NCBI GenBank assembly: GCA_021648185.1
Contig: JAKITH010000001.1
Span: 6,140-70,139, forward strand
Length of the DNA stretch: 64,000 nucleotides
From: Thiomicrorhabdus sp.
GTDB lineage: Bacteria; Pseudomonadota; Gammaproteobacteria; Thiomicrospirales; Thiomicrospiraceae
Direction of reading: 5' to 3'
In this document: piece by piece, positions 17,696-28,442 of the stretch
How positions within the stretch are numbered: the stretch's first letter is position 1
How the letters are laid out: every line of letters starts with the position of its first letter
Position numbers and translations under genes: made by a program
The notes under the pieces: generated by a model
The model's database searches: none
What the model was told of the DNA's origin: nothing
The model's input: only the letters and a program-made list of their open reading frames with translations

Positions 17696-18535
17696 TTAAT
17701 CAAGCAAATCACTTTCAATAAACCCATGTTGTTTAACGAGATCATCCAGTGCTTTCATGGTTTCTAATAGTGGCTTTAAATTGCCTAAAGGCCACATATT
17801 GGGTCCATCGCTTAATGCCTTAGCAGGATCAGGATGTGTTTCCATAAACACCCCTGACACCCCTGCGGCAATCGCCGCACGTGCTAACACAGGCACCATC
17901 TCTCTTTGTCCACCTGAAGTCGTTCCTTGCCCTCCGGGTTGTTGTACCGAATGCGTTGCATCAAATACCACAGGACACCCTGTACGACGCATTGAGGCCA
18001 AACCACGCATGTCCGAGACTAAGGTGTTATAGCCAAAGGAGGTGCCGCGATCACAGACCATAATATTTTCATTACCGACTTCTCGTGCCTTAGCGACCAC
18101 TTGATCCATATCCCAAGGTGCTTGAAACTGCCCTTTTTTGATATTAACGGGGATCCCTTGACGACATACATTTTGAATAAAATTGGTTTGACGCACTAAA
18201 AAAGCAGGGGTTTGCATCACATCAACCACCGATGCCACTTCATCCAATGGCGAATCTTCATGCACATCGGTTAACACGGGAATGCCTATTTCATCTTTTA
18301 CTTTTTGTAAAATACGCAACCCTTCTTCAACCCCTAACCCTCTAAAACTGGCGGTAGACGAGCGATTCGCTTTGTCGTAAGAGGACTTATAAATAAACGG
18401 AATACCGACCGAATCGGTCAGTTCTTTTAATTTTTCAGCCGTTTCCATCGCCATTTTTTCAGACTCAATGACGCATGGGCCTGCAATTAAAAATAACGGT
18501 TGATCAATGCCAACCTCAAAACCACATAATTTCAT
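17696..18535 (-). CDS. kdsA: 3-deoxy-8-phosphooctulonate (KDO-8-P) synthase
   Basis: 279 aa. Condenses phosphoenolpyruvate and arabinose-5-phosphate for the LPS inner core. [20 protein letters not shown] (about residues 15-34), SYDKANRSS, the PEP-binding region [11 protein letters not shown], and [13 protein letters not shown] are all family hallmarks. It follows pyrG by 14 bp in the usual pyrG-kdsA-eno order. Confidence 0.97.
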   Translation of the reverse strand: MKLCGFEVGIDQPLFLIAGPCVIESEKMAMETAEKLKELTDSVGIPFIYKSSYDKANRSSTASFRGLGVEEGLRILQKVKDEIGIPVLTDVHEDSPLDEVASVVDVMQTPAFLVRQTNFIQNVCRQGIPVNIKKGQFQAPWDMDQVVAKAREVGNENIMVCDRGTSFGYNTLVSDMRGLASMRRTGCPVVFDATHSVQQPGGQGTTSGGQREMVPVLARAAIAAGVSGVFMETHPDPAKALSDGPNMWPLGNLKPLLETMKALDDLVKQHGFIESDLLD

Positions 18536-18549
18536 ATTTTCACTGTTCC

Positions 18550-20175
<1,626 letters not shown>

Positions 20176-20289
20176 TTAGCACACTTTTAAAAGGGTTAGA
20201 AATCTCAGAAATTACTGAGCATTTGAGCAATCAGAATGGAAGAGAATTATAGCCGAAAAGCTTTTTTTCAGCAATGTAATTGTTTATTC

Positions 20290-21768
20290 CTAACCCCCCT
20301 TATTCATAAGGCGGTAGCACTCTCTTTGTGAGAGGGATAAGATTTGAATAGCAGGTTGTTTTTTTTCTCCCCCCCCCTTCTCCTCCAACAAAGAGGCCTT
20401 TATCTTGTTAGTACACGACACACAGCCCAATACACTTATCATCATGCCATTAAAGGTTAACACAGGCCAAAAAGAGCGCTCCCAAGTTGGAATATTGTTT
20501 TTTTGAAAAAAAGACTTGAGCTTCTTTCGATTCAAATCGTCTTCTTTAGAGATGTTTCTGACGACACACTCTGATAATCTTGCCATCAAAGCGCATTCAA
20601 TTTGAAAGGTATAATAGACCTCCTGCGCAGATAACGAAGACGCACTTAAACAGAGCTTACCCTCATCTAAACGCAGTACAAAAGACTGATTTTCAGCCCC
20701 CCATTTCTCACCATCAACACTTAAACTCACTTTCCATGCATAAGGCAACAAGCGGTCTTTTAAATAATATAATCGTTTACGGTAAAAACAGAGCACCCCC
20801 TGAGACATCTTATAAGAGAAGGCATTTTTTCGACTCTCTGCTTGCTGCTTTAATACCTCCTCAATCCATTCATAATGTCTTGCAGAGAGCACTAAACGAT
20901 ATTGTTTAAACAGCCAATAACGCAATGTATTTTTCTGCTCTAACCAGTCCAAATAATTCAGGGAGTCGAAGTCAAAATAGAACGCAGTGCCTTTCATCGT
21001 CGCGAATGACTGCTCTGCCATTCGATTTAACAACGTATGCGCTTCTGCCATATTGTTAGCCGCTCGAGCCAAGTTTTTTTCAACGTCTGGCCAATGCGTA
21101 TATAACGCCGGGAGTACCTCTTGGCGAATCGCATTACGACGATAGTAGGTCAAATTATTGCTGGGATCTTCTACCCAACGTAATTTAAAATGCTGGGCAT
21201 AGGCTTTTAGCATTGAGTAAGGAGTGGATAATAAGGGGCGACAGTGCCATGCCTCGCCTGTTGTTGTAGACAACGTTTTAGCATAGGGCATGGCGGCCAA
21301 ACCTGATACCCCTGCCCCTCTGGCTAAATTTAACAGTACTGTTTCAGCTTGATCACGTTGATGATGACCTGTAACCAACACATCTGAGTCTAAACAACAC
21401 CCTGTGGTAAGCGCTTGATAGCGCAACCGTCGCGCGACGGATTCAATGCCTTCACGCTTAACGGACGTCCATTGAAGCTGAGTGAAGGTAAATGAAACCC
21501 CCAATGAAAGACAAAAGGCTTCACAATGCTTAACCCAATCGTCCGCACTTTTTTGTAAACCATGGTGAACATGATGCGCAATAAGCCGCCCTTTTAAACA
21601 GGGGGCTTGAGAAAGTAAATGCAATAATACGGTTGAATCCAAGCCACCACTAAACGCCACATGGACATGAGAAAAACCAGCATATTGGCGTGTAAATACG
21701 TCCAATGCTTCTGTAAAAGAGGGTAAAAAATCAGGGGAATTTTGCACCAAACAGCTCGCATTAACCAA
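20290..21768 (-). CDS. tilS: tRNA(Ile)-lysidine synthetase
   Basis: 492 aa. Adds lysine to C34 of the AUA-decoding tRNA(Ile). The PP-loop is VAFSGGLDSTVLLHLL (about residues 38-53), followed by HHVHHGLQKSADDW and VTGHHQRDQAETVLLNLARG, where the family normally reads HHxDDQxET; here the Asp pair is QRDQ. The C-terminal substrate domains are weakly conserved. A run of nine C (20369-20377), nine G in the coding strand, encodes EKGGGEKK about 25 residues before the end, so slippage there would change only the tail. Confidence 0.92.
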   Translation of the reverse strand: MVNASCLVQNSPDFLPSFTEALDVFTRQYAGFSHVHVAFSGGLDSTVLLHLLSQAPCLKGRLIAHHVHHGLQKSADDWVKHCEAFCLSLGVSFTFTQLQWTSVKREGIESVARRLRYQALTTGCCLDSDVLVTGHHQRDQAETVLLNLARGAGVSGLAAMPYAKTLSTTTGEAWHCRPLLSTPYSMLKAYAQHFKLRWVEDPSNNLTYYRRNAIRQEVLPALYTHWPDVEKNLARAANNMAEAHTLLNRMAEQSFATMKGTAFYFDFDSLNYLDWLEQKNTLRYWLFKQYRLVLSARHYEWIEEVLKQQAESRKNAFSYKMSQGVLCFYRKRLYYLKDRLLPYAWKVSLSVDGEKWGAENQSFVLRLDEGKLCLSASSLSAQEVYYTFQIECALMARLSECVVRNISKEDDLNRKKLKSFFQKNNIPTWERSFWPVLTFNGMMISVLGCVSCTNKIKASLLEEKGGGEKKQPAIQILSLSQRECYRLMNKGG

Positions 21769-21788
21769 AAAGGTTAACGCGCCATACG

Positions 21789-22742
21789 TTAGCCTTCAAA
21801 ATTGCCATAAGCCATATAACGCTGATAACGAGACTCTAACAACTCATCAATCGGCTTCTCTTTAAGCTGTTCTAGCTGCGCAATCAGAGCCGTTTTAAGG
21901 TTACTTGCAGCCAATTGATAATCTCGATGTGCGCCACCTAATGGTTCTGGAATAATGCCATCAATCAACCCAAGTGATTTTAAACGCGTTGCTGTAATCC
22001 CCAGCGCCTGAGCCGCGTCGGCGGCATTGGCGGCATTTTTCCATAAAATAGAGGCACAGCCTTCTGGTGAAATCACCGAATACGTCGAGTACTCCATCAT
22101 CATCATCACATCACCCACACCAATCGCTAAAGCGCCGCCCGAGCCTCCTTCACCGATTACGGTGCAAACAATCGGTACTTTTAGCTCAGCCATCTCAATT
22201 AAGTTTCGAGCAATGGCTTCACTTTGACCGCGCTCTTCGGCATTAATGCCTGGATACGCCCCAGGGGTATCAATAAAAGTAATCACAGGCAATCCAAAAC
22301 GCTCTGCCATTTTCATTAAACGCAACGCTTTACGATACCCTTCTGGACGTGGCATCCCAAAATTACGACGAATTTTTTCTTTGGTATCTCGCCCTTTTTC
22401 TTGAGTGATCAGCATCACAGGTTGGCCGTCTAAACGCGCCAATCCGGCAACAATCGCCTCATCGTCTGCAAAGGCACGGTCGCCATGTAACTCTTTAAAA
22501 TCGGTGAAAATGGCAGGAATATAATCCAGTGCATACGGACGCTGTGGATGACGTGACAATTTAGCGATTTGAACATCGGTTAATTTTTTAAACGTAGATT
22601 CCGTTAAGTTTTTACGCTTCTCTTCTAAAGCGGCAATTTCTTGCACCAAGTTAACATCGCCCCCATCTAAATGACGTAATTCATCAATTTTTGCTTCCAG
22701 CTCAGCAATGGGTTGTTCAAAGTCTAAAAAATCAAGTTTCAT
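21789..22742 (-). CDS. accA: Acetyl-CoA carboxylase carboxyltransferase, alpha subunit
   Basis: 317 aa. Forms the carboxyltransferase with AccD and commits acetyl-CoA to fatty acid synthesis. [19 protein letters not shown] is the standard start. [41 protein letters not shown], and [15 protein letters not shown] are diagnostic. It precedes tilS by 20 bp. dnaE, often upstream, is absent. Confidence 0.98.
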   Translation of the reverse strand: MKLDFLDFEQPIAELEAKIDELRHLDGGDVNLVQEIAALEEKRKNLTESTFKKLTDVQIAKLSRHPQRPYALDYIPAIFTDFKELHGDRAFADDEAIVAGLARLDGQPVMLITQEKGRDTKEKIRRNFGMPRPEGYRKALRLMKMAERFGLPVITFIDTPGAYPGINAEERGQSEAIARNLIEMAELKVPIVCTVIGEGGSGGALAIGVGDVMMMMEYSTYSVISPEGCASILWKNAANAADAAQALGITATRLKSLGLIDGIIPEPLGGAHRDYQLAASNLKTALIAQLEQLKEKPIDELLESRYQRYMAYGNFEG

Positions 22743-22948
22743 GGTATTTCCGTCTTATATAAGATTCACGTGACAAAGTTGCAGAACATTTTATCAAAAA
22801 TGCCTCATTCTCATTCACTTTTCTTAGCTGGTCATTAAACAAGCGCTTTAACATTAAAGGCAACTACAGTAAAATACCCTTAACTCACGCTACAACTAAG
22901 TATTATTACTAGTCAATATTAACAATTATTAAAAAGGTTATTTCCCCT

Positions 22949-23695
22949 ATGTTTTCAGTACGCTCCATCCATACCTTCGCCCTTATTAGCAGCGTTAGCT
23001 TAATACCTCTTTCAATACACGCCGCCGATCCTCAATCACTTGGACTCTCAGGAAGCGGAGAAGCCGGATACAATAGCAGTACCGGAAACACCACGACAAC
23101 CAGTGTATTTGGTGCCATTAAGCTCAACTACAATCAAATGGATCATGAAATAAAATCAATTCTTGAGGTCAATTATAAATCTGAAAACGATGTTCAAACA
23201 CAAGAGCGTTACTTACTTGACCTGCAACGAAACCACTTTTACGATGAAGCTCGCAGCTACTATAGTTTTGTAGGAGGAAAGTTTGAAAACAGTCGCTTTG
23301 AAGACATTGACTTAGATGCCGCTCTTTCAATCGGTTTAGGTAAAGCGCTCTACCAAACGGAACAAAGTAAGCTCTCTGGTGAAATTGGTCTTGGTTATCA
23401 ATCCATAACGTACACCAGTGCGGGCGGTGGTAATAGCACCGATCAAATGATTGGACGATTAAAACTGGATTTTAGCCATCAAATCAATGAACAGGTCACC
23501 TTTTCGCAAGATGCTCTGCTATTAACCGGTTCAGAACAAACCAAACTGGAAACCAATACGGGATTGAAAGTGAAAGTGGCCGATAATATGAATGTAAAAT
23601 TAGGATACAAATACCGACATAATGATACCCCAGCCACAGCAACTCTTAAAAAGACCGACACGCAAACCACGTTAACGCTTATTTACGACTTCTAA
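22949..23695 (+). CDS. DUF481 (YdiY-type) outer-membrane protein
   Basis: 248 aa with a signal peptide (cleavage likely after SIHAA, about residue 26) and alternating amphipathic strands ending in TLTLIYDF, a terminal Phe as in outer-membrane beta-barrels. LGLSGSGEAGYNSSTGNTTTTSV at the mature start is typical of DUF481 salt-induced proteins such as YdiY. Function unknown. It is transcribed divergently from accA. AAGG lies ahead of the ATG. Confidence 0.85.
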   Translation: MFSVRSIHTFALISSVSLIPLSIHAADPQSLGLSGSGEAGYNSSTGNTTTTSVFGAIKLNYNQMDHEIKSILEVNYKSENDVQTQERYLLDLQRNHFYDEARSYYSFVGGKFENSRFEDIDLDAALSIGLGKALYQTEQSKLSGEIGLGYQSITYTSAGGGNSTDQMIGRLKLDFSHQINEQVTFSQDALLLTGSEQTKLETNTGLKVKVADNMNVKLGYKYRHNDTPATATLKKTDTQTTLTLIYDF

Positions 23696-23712
23696 CGCTA
23701 AGATAACGTACT

Positions 23713-23741
23713 GTTTGGAGGCTTTTTTAAAGAGCCTCCAA
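23713..23741. terminator. Hairpin between convergent DUF481 gene and ycaO
   Basis: TTGGAGGC and GCCTCCAA pair around a T/A-rich loop in the 53-bp gap between two convergent genes. There is no T-run outside the stem on either strand, so it may be a weak or Rho-assisted terminator. Confidence 0.4.
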
Positions 23742-23748
23742 TCAACAC

Positions 23749-25470
23749 TTAAGCGTTCATATTTTTCGCTTTCACTGCTTGAGTTTGCTGATAAATAGTC
23801 AACAGCGCTTGATGACGCTCGCTGGATGTAAAGATATCCAATCCAATCGCTTCACCCCACATCACTTGGTTGCCACTGATGTTAAGCCAAGCTTGCTCAC
23901 TCACTGCCTGCCCAAATAGACACTCCATCGCATAGGTATTCACCTCGTCATTTAATTGCATTTCAACGCCATACTGTAACGCACGATACGCCAATAACCA
24001 TGGATTATTCGGTGACATAAAGCACAGCGCATCTTGAACCATTTCAAGCGCATCTTCGTACGCTTGTGCGGCTAAATAACACCAAAACTTCAACTCTACC
24101 ACTTTCAGCTCTGCCCAAAAACTTTTGGGATCGGGCATCAAGCCAATTAAAGACGCCACGCCTTGGTGGTCACTCAGCCCCAGCTCATCAATTAATGCAA
24201 CCAACCCTAAAAAATCACGATCGGTATCCAACGCTAATAACGATTCACGTAAAATACGCCCTGTATTTTGATTACTCTCAATCAACTCACTGTTTGGGTA
24301 AATTTCTGACATGCCGGGTACAACAATTCGACAGGCTTCAAAGTCGTAATGATTATAGTTGGCGACATATACAGAGCACCCTTGTTGCTCAACTTTGCCA
24401 CAGAGTTGTGACCACTGCTCTTCGGTTGACCCTGAGAAATCCCAATGAACAAATTCGTGATCATAACGATCTGAAATAAAGTGCGCATGGATTAAACCAC
24501 TCGAATCAATAAAGTGATTTTCTAAGTTCTCATCTTCTGCCACAACAAACTCATCAAAAACAGGCATTTGAAAACCGTCTAAATTGCCCAATTGTCGCCC
24601 TTGTAATGACTCGGTTAAGGTACGCTCTAACGCCACCTCAAACATAGGGTGCGCACCAAACGAGGCAAAACAGAGCCCTGTTTTTTGTTCAAAGAGCATC
24701 ACATTAATGACGGGAAACTGCCCGCCAAGCGATGCATCACGAATCGACAGCACAATCCCTTCTTTATTGAGCGATTGAATCGCCTGAACCACGTCAGGAT
24801 ACAGCTGCACAATCTCATCGGGTACCTCAGGCAAGCAGATGTTTTCACGCATGATTTTATTTTTAACCCAACGCTCAAAAATCTCAGACAAGCCTTGTAC
24901 TTGAGCTTCAGCGGCACTGTTTCCTGCGGACAAACCATTACTGGCATATAAATTACTAAACAAGTTCATTGGAAAGTAAGCTGTCTCCCCCGTAGAAACC
25001 TCTTGCATTGCAATAGAGCGAACTTCATTTTGAGTGTCATTAAAGCTTAATAGGTCACAAAACTCGATTTCATTATTTTCATCATAAAAATTCCATAATT
25101 TCTCTGTTAAACACTGTTTAAACGTGACCTCAGAAAAGGATTTTTCAGTTGGGTAATACAACCAAGAACCGGCCGCTTCATCGGGTTTTGATTCAAGCCA
25201 GTAGTCTGAAAAAAAGTAATTGGTCGACAGGCGCTCTAAATATTCACCCAAGGCGCTGGCAAGGGTTGATTTTCGACTGGTTCCCTTACCATTGGTAAAC
25301 AATCCCGGACAACGCGCATCGTAAATATGCAGCGAAAACACATTGGTCACAGGATTTAACCAAGACGCTTCAACAATATCAAACCCCGCCTCTTTTAAAA
25401 TACGCTGCATATTGGCGATCGATGCTTCTAAACAATCATCTTTACCTTTAATATACGTTAGTTCACTCAC
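23749..25470 (-). CDS. ycaO: YcaO-type ribosomal protein S12 methylthiotransferase accessory factor
   Basis: 573 aa and collinear with E. coli YcaO: ASWLNPVTNVFSLHI, FTNGKGTSRKSTLASALGEY, LSTNYFFSDYWL, NGLSAGNSAAEAQVQGLSE (ATP-binding Glu residues), FASFGAHPMFEVALERTLTE, RIVVPGMSEIYP, and a C-terminal TPR-like helical region. YcaO domains activate backbone amides with ATP. This full-length stand-alone form assists RimO modification of S12 in E. coli. No peptide precursor or dehydrogenase lies beside it, so a RiPP cluster is not indicated. Confidence 0.93.
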   Translation of the reverse strand: MSELTYIKGKDDCLEASIANMQRILKEAGFDIVEASWLNPVTNVFSLHIYDARCPGLFTNGKGTSRKSTLASALGEYLERLSTNYFFSDYWLESKPDEAAGSWLYYPTEKSFSEVTFKQCLTEKLWNFYDENNEIEFCDLLSFNDTQNEVRSIAMQEVSTGETAYFPMNLFSNLYASNGLSAGNSAAEAQVQGLSEIFERWVKNKIMRENICLPEVPDEIVQLYPDVVQAIQSLNKEGIVLSIRDASLGGQFPVINVMLFEQKTGLCFASFGAHPMFEVALERTLTESLQGRQLGNLDGFQMPVFDEFVVAEDENLENHFIDSSGLIHAHFISDRYDHEFVHWDFSGSTEEQWSQLCGKVEQQGCSVYVANYNHYDFEACRIVVPGMSEIYPNSELIESNQNTGRILRESLLALDTDRDFLGLVALIDELGLSDHQGVASLIGLMPDPKSFWAELKVVELKFWCYLAAQAYEDALEMVQDALCFMSPNNPWLLAYRALQYGVEMQLNDEVNTYAMECLFGQAVSEQAWLNISGNQVMWGEAIGLDIFTSSERHQALLTIYQQTQAVKAKNMNA

Positions 25471-25673
25471 TCTTTACTCTCCTAATTTAGAGATTTGCAC
25501 GCCTTGTACAAATGCCTTATTTTTAATGTTTTTTGTAACCATTTAGCGTAACGGACCCCTTAAATAAACACAGCCTGTTGTCGCACAACTTTTATTAATT
25601 TCGTATTTTGATAAAACATGCGTAGAATCAAATAAGTAAAATCCTTATTTCATATACTGCAAAGGTCACCATT

Positions 25674-25967
25674 ATGAATAAAATACCGTTTAAAACTTAC
25701 TCTCTTTCACTTTTAATACTCAGTGGCTTACTGAGTTCAAATTCTGTTTTAGCCGAACCTCATCCCGGGAAGGTACTGCATGATGACAACAACTGTATAA
25801 GATGTCATGTCGACAAGCCTTATAGCCCCACTAAAACGGACTCATATCCAAAACTCATTAAAAGAGTTACGTTCTGTAATGAAAACTTAGGCATTGGATT
25901 ATTTGATGATGAAATCGAAGAGCTTGCCGACTACCTCAATGATACCTACTATAAACACCCTAAATAA
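25674..25967 (+). CDS. Small monohaem c-type cytochrome-like protein
   Basis: 97 aa with a signal peptide (residues 1 to about 27, cleavage after VLA) and one haem motif, CIRCH, near residue 42. The C-terminus LFDDEIEELADYLNDTYY is the usual last helix of small class I cytochromes. No obvious Met axial ligand is present, and CNENLG precedes the helix, as in some diheme/DHC-type periplasmic cytochromes. It is probably a periplasmic electron carrier. The partner is not visible; both neighbours point the other way. Confidence 0.75.
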   Translation: MNKIPFKTYSLSLLILSGLLSSNSVLAEPHPGKVLHDDNNCIRCHVDKPYSPTKTDSYPKLIKRVTFCNENLGIGLFDDEIEELADYLNDTYYKHPK

Positions 25968-25992
25968 CGAGATGCTTGAATCGTTACAGGGT

Positions 25993-26874
25993 CTATTTCT
26001 TACGCTGTAACCGAGCAAGATTCTCTTTAAATGTCTGCATAATAAGAGGGTCTGCCTTTTCCACCCCCTCCTCATACAACTGGTTCTGCGCATCGGCAAC
26101 CACTTTATCAATGGCTTCAAGCAAAAAATAGTAGCTCTGTTGACTGGACAGCGCTTTCCAGTTCCTTACATTTGAGCGCCAAGTTTTGTTTAATACCTTA
26201 TCTTTCTCAAGCATCACTAAAATCCGCTCTAATAAGCGATTTAAAGGAGCAATGGTTTCATACGCTTGGTAAGGTCGTTTAAACGAATCATAAAAGCTTC
26301 GTCGGTATTGTTGCGCAATTTGCAAGGCTTCTACCATCGGTAGAATACGACTGTCCTGCGCTGTTTTTTCTGCCTGCTCAAGGCGTTCTACACTGAGCAT
26401 GGGGGCATCGGACTTCCAGCGTCCAAAAACAATGTATATATTGTTACGTTCAATAAAAAGATGCTTACCTTCATTAAGTGACATCACATCTTGGGCTGAG
26501 ACCAAATACTCCAACGCCTCTTTCTCTAGAACAGTGGTATCCTGCCAAACATCCCAAGCGGTATCGTAAGGAGACACCTCACCGTTTGAAGCACTTTTTT
26601 TAGTCATCGGAACGCAAGATAATCCGTAATCGTGACCTTCTACATACTCCAGTACCGACAACACATAATCACCCGTTTCGCTTACTCCCGTAACAAGACC
26701 AATAATAAACGCATCGTCTTTAATATTGCCCGCGGGGTAAGCTACAAATACCGTTTCGCCGATTTTAAACGATTTAGTTGCCATGACCTGAAAGCTCCAT
26801 AAGAGCAAAAAACTCATGCACAGTATTCTACAGAAAAAAGGAGTTTTATTTTTCTCCCCCCCTATCGGATACAT
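25993..26874 (-). CDS. Uncharacterised exported protein
   Basis: 293 aa, not recognised. The start ATG at 26874 overlaps the stop of the stress-protein gene (TAATG), so the two are coupled. The N-terminus has a basic region and a hydrophobic stretch (ILCMSFLLLWSFQVMA), so it is probably exported. A small beta-rich region follows (FKIGETVFVAYPAGN...), then an all-helical, charged C-terminal half. The coding strand reads ATG TAT CCG ATA and then a run of seven G (26856-26862), so the tract lies five codons from the start. M20 is an alternative start that would bypass it, but it has no ribosome-binding site. Confidence 0.6.
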   Translation of the reverse strand: MYPIGGEKNKTPFFCRILCMSFLLLWSFQVMATKSFKIGETVFVAYPAGNIKDDAFIIGLVTGVSETGDYVLSVLEYVEGHDYGLSCVPMTKKSASNGEVSPYDTAWDVWQDTTVLEKEALEYLVSAQDVMSLNEGKHLFIERNNIYIVFGRWKSDAPMLSVERLEQAEKTAQDSRILPMVEALQIAQQYRRSFYDSFKRPYQAYETIAPLNRLLERILVMLEKDKVLNKTWRSNVRNWKALSSQQSYYFLLEAIDKVVADAQNQLYEEGVEKADPLIMQTFKENLARLQRKK

Positions 26875-27335
26875 TAATCCGCGTCCTTACTTAAAGGCTC
26901 CTTAACGGCTAATACATCACAAGGTGCGTCATTAATAACCGAGTGCGTGGTGGAACCAATTAACCTTTTGAAACCTGAAAGACCATGAAACCCCATCACA
27001 ATCAAATCCACTTTATTCACTTTCGCCATGGTAATGATTTCATCCCCTGGATTGCCTGAAATACTCATAAAATCAGCAATTCCATATTGATCGGCTATTT
27101 TTTTCAAACGTTTTTCTGATGTTTCAAACAGCGTTTTTGCCAGCTCTTCATCCCAAAGTCCCGGCATTCCCATCAGTGCAACATCTTCTAGTACGGGGTA
27201 TATTGGAATATCAACCACATGCAATAGCTCAAGTTTGGCACCCCATTTACTCGCAATATCTTGCGCCTTTAACAGCGCTGAAAGGCTCTGTGTTGAAAAA
27301 TCCGTAGCGATTAAAATCCGTTGATAATTTGCCAT
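26874..27335 (-). CDS. Universal stress protein (UspA family)
   Basis: About 153 aa from the ATG at 27335, which has AAGGGGTGG upstream; an in-frame start 12 codons earlier is unlikely. It begins ANYQRILIATDFSTQSL, and the ATP-binding motif is GFHGLSGFKRLIGSTTHSV (G-x2-G-x9-GS), so it is of the nucleotide-binding type. It is a cytosolic dimer. It is translationally coupled to the downstream exported protein. Confidence 0.9.
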   Translation of the reverse strand: MANYQRILIATDFSTQSLSALLKAQDIASKWGAKLELLHVVDIPIYPVLEDVALMGMPGLWDEELAKTLFETSEKRLKKIADQYGIADFMSISGNPGDEIITMAKVNKVDLIVMGFHGLSGFKRLIGSTTHSVINDAPCDVLAVKEPLSKDAD

Positions 27336-27480
27336 GGTGTGCCACCCCTTATTGGTTACAAATATTGTCACAAAAGTGACACTAGTTATTCACAATTCTT
27401 GTGGATAAAATTGTGTGTAATACCCTGTTAAACCCAAAAAAACCTGTAATTTCTTAACCTTATCCAATGCTGTTCATTTT

Positions 27481-28239
27481 TTAATCAACCGCCATATTTT
27501 GGGCTTTTTTTAAGCGTTTTTGTAACCGCTGTTCAATGGTATCCGCTACATTATTTCTTAAATACACCGGTAAGGCCAATGGTAAATACGTCGACGAATC
27601 CTCTAACGCCATTCGCTGTACCAGCTGTGCAACAGCGGCAGCGGAAGGCAATGTTTCAAACCAAGTTGAAAATAAGCCACTTAAGCTAGGGTATTCACTC
27701 GCCACATCCCCTAAACCGATGCTATTAGGATCTAACAATTTAAATCGTTTTTCAACCTCTTTTGGTGAGATTAAACTCGCCTCAGAAACCTGCCACTGCT
27801 TTGTTTTTAGGTTAAATGTACCCGACTGAAAATACACTTCTTTCATACGAGCATCCATTAAAGCACACCATGAAATTTCATCCAAATTCGCATAGGTTTC
27901 TAAAGAGGTTAATTCGCTCAACACCCGTTCTGCCATCGCTTCTAATGACGATACGCCTATTACGGGTTTATCCCAGCCCAACGCCAATCCTTGCACCACG
28001 CCCGATGCAATACGAACCCCTGTAAAGGCTCCAGGACCTTCTCCATACGCTAAAACATCAATCTCCACGCCCGTCATGCCCGATTCACTCAACACTTCAT
28101 CGACCATCTCTAATGCCCTGAGAGCATGCTTCTGGGGCAAAATCTCATAGCGTTGATAATGTTGATTTTTGGTTATTAATGCTACCGAACACGCAACGGT
28201 AGAGGTTTCTATGGCTAATATCGAGTATGTCTTTATCAT
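27481..28239 (-). CDS. tsaB: tRNA threonylcarbamoyladenosine biosynthesis protein TsaB
   Basis: 252 aa. Partner of TsaD/TsaE in t6A37 formation. ILAIETSTVACSVAL (about residues 7-21) and the YGEGPGAFTGVRIASGVVQGLA block (about 64-85) are the TsaB signature of the ASKHA fold. It is preceded by the DinG-type helicase gene on the same strand, with repeat B copy 2 in between. Confidence 0.93.
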   Translation of the reverse strand: MIKTYSILAIETSTVACSVALITKNQHYQRYEILPQKHALRALEMVDEVLSESGMTGVEIDVLAYGEGPGAFTGVRIASGVVQGLALGWDKPVIGVSSLEAMAERVLSELTSLETYANLDEISWCALMDARMKEVYFQSGTFNLKTKQWQVSEASLISPKEVEKRFKLLDPNSIGLGDVASEYPSLSGLFSTWFETLPSAAAVAQLVQRMALEDSSTYLPLALPVYLRNNVADTIEQRLQKRLKKAQNMAVD

Positions 28240-28319
28240 TTTTTCCTTCCAACACCCTCTTTACAAAGGGAATATAAATACGTTAGCTGTAACTACTCCG
28301 CGAGTAGTCAATACATATA

Positions 28320-28440
28320 GTAACGGCTCAGATGGCTCCTGAAAACGGTCAAATCAAGGCGAAAAATGTGAGTTTACAAGTGTAAATGTCCATTTTTTAA
28401 CACAGAGTTGACCTTTTTCAGGGGCTAGCTGAGTCGTTAC
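28320..28440. repeat. Repeat family B, copy 2 (intact, 121 bp)
   Basis: Imperfect palindrome with ends GTAACGGCTCAG and (reverse complement of the other end) GTAACGACTCAG, and a central hairpin TTTACAAGTGTAAA. It is identical in length to copy 1 after removing the nested MITE. Identity with copy 1 extends about 6 bp beyond one end (TATATG next to CGTTAC). It ends 2 bp from the stop codon of the helicase gene (28443). Confidence 0.88.
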
Positions 28441-28442
28441 CG

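Noticed and set aside
23749..25470. YcaO as the core of a new peptide natural-product cluster
   Set aside because: The protein is collinear with E. coli YcaO, and neither a precursor peptide, a dehydrogenase nor a transporter lies next to it.
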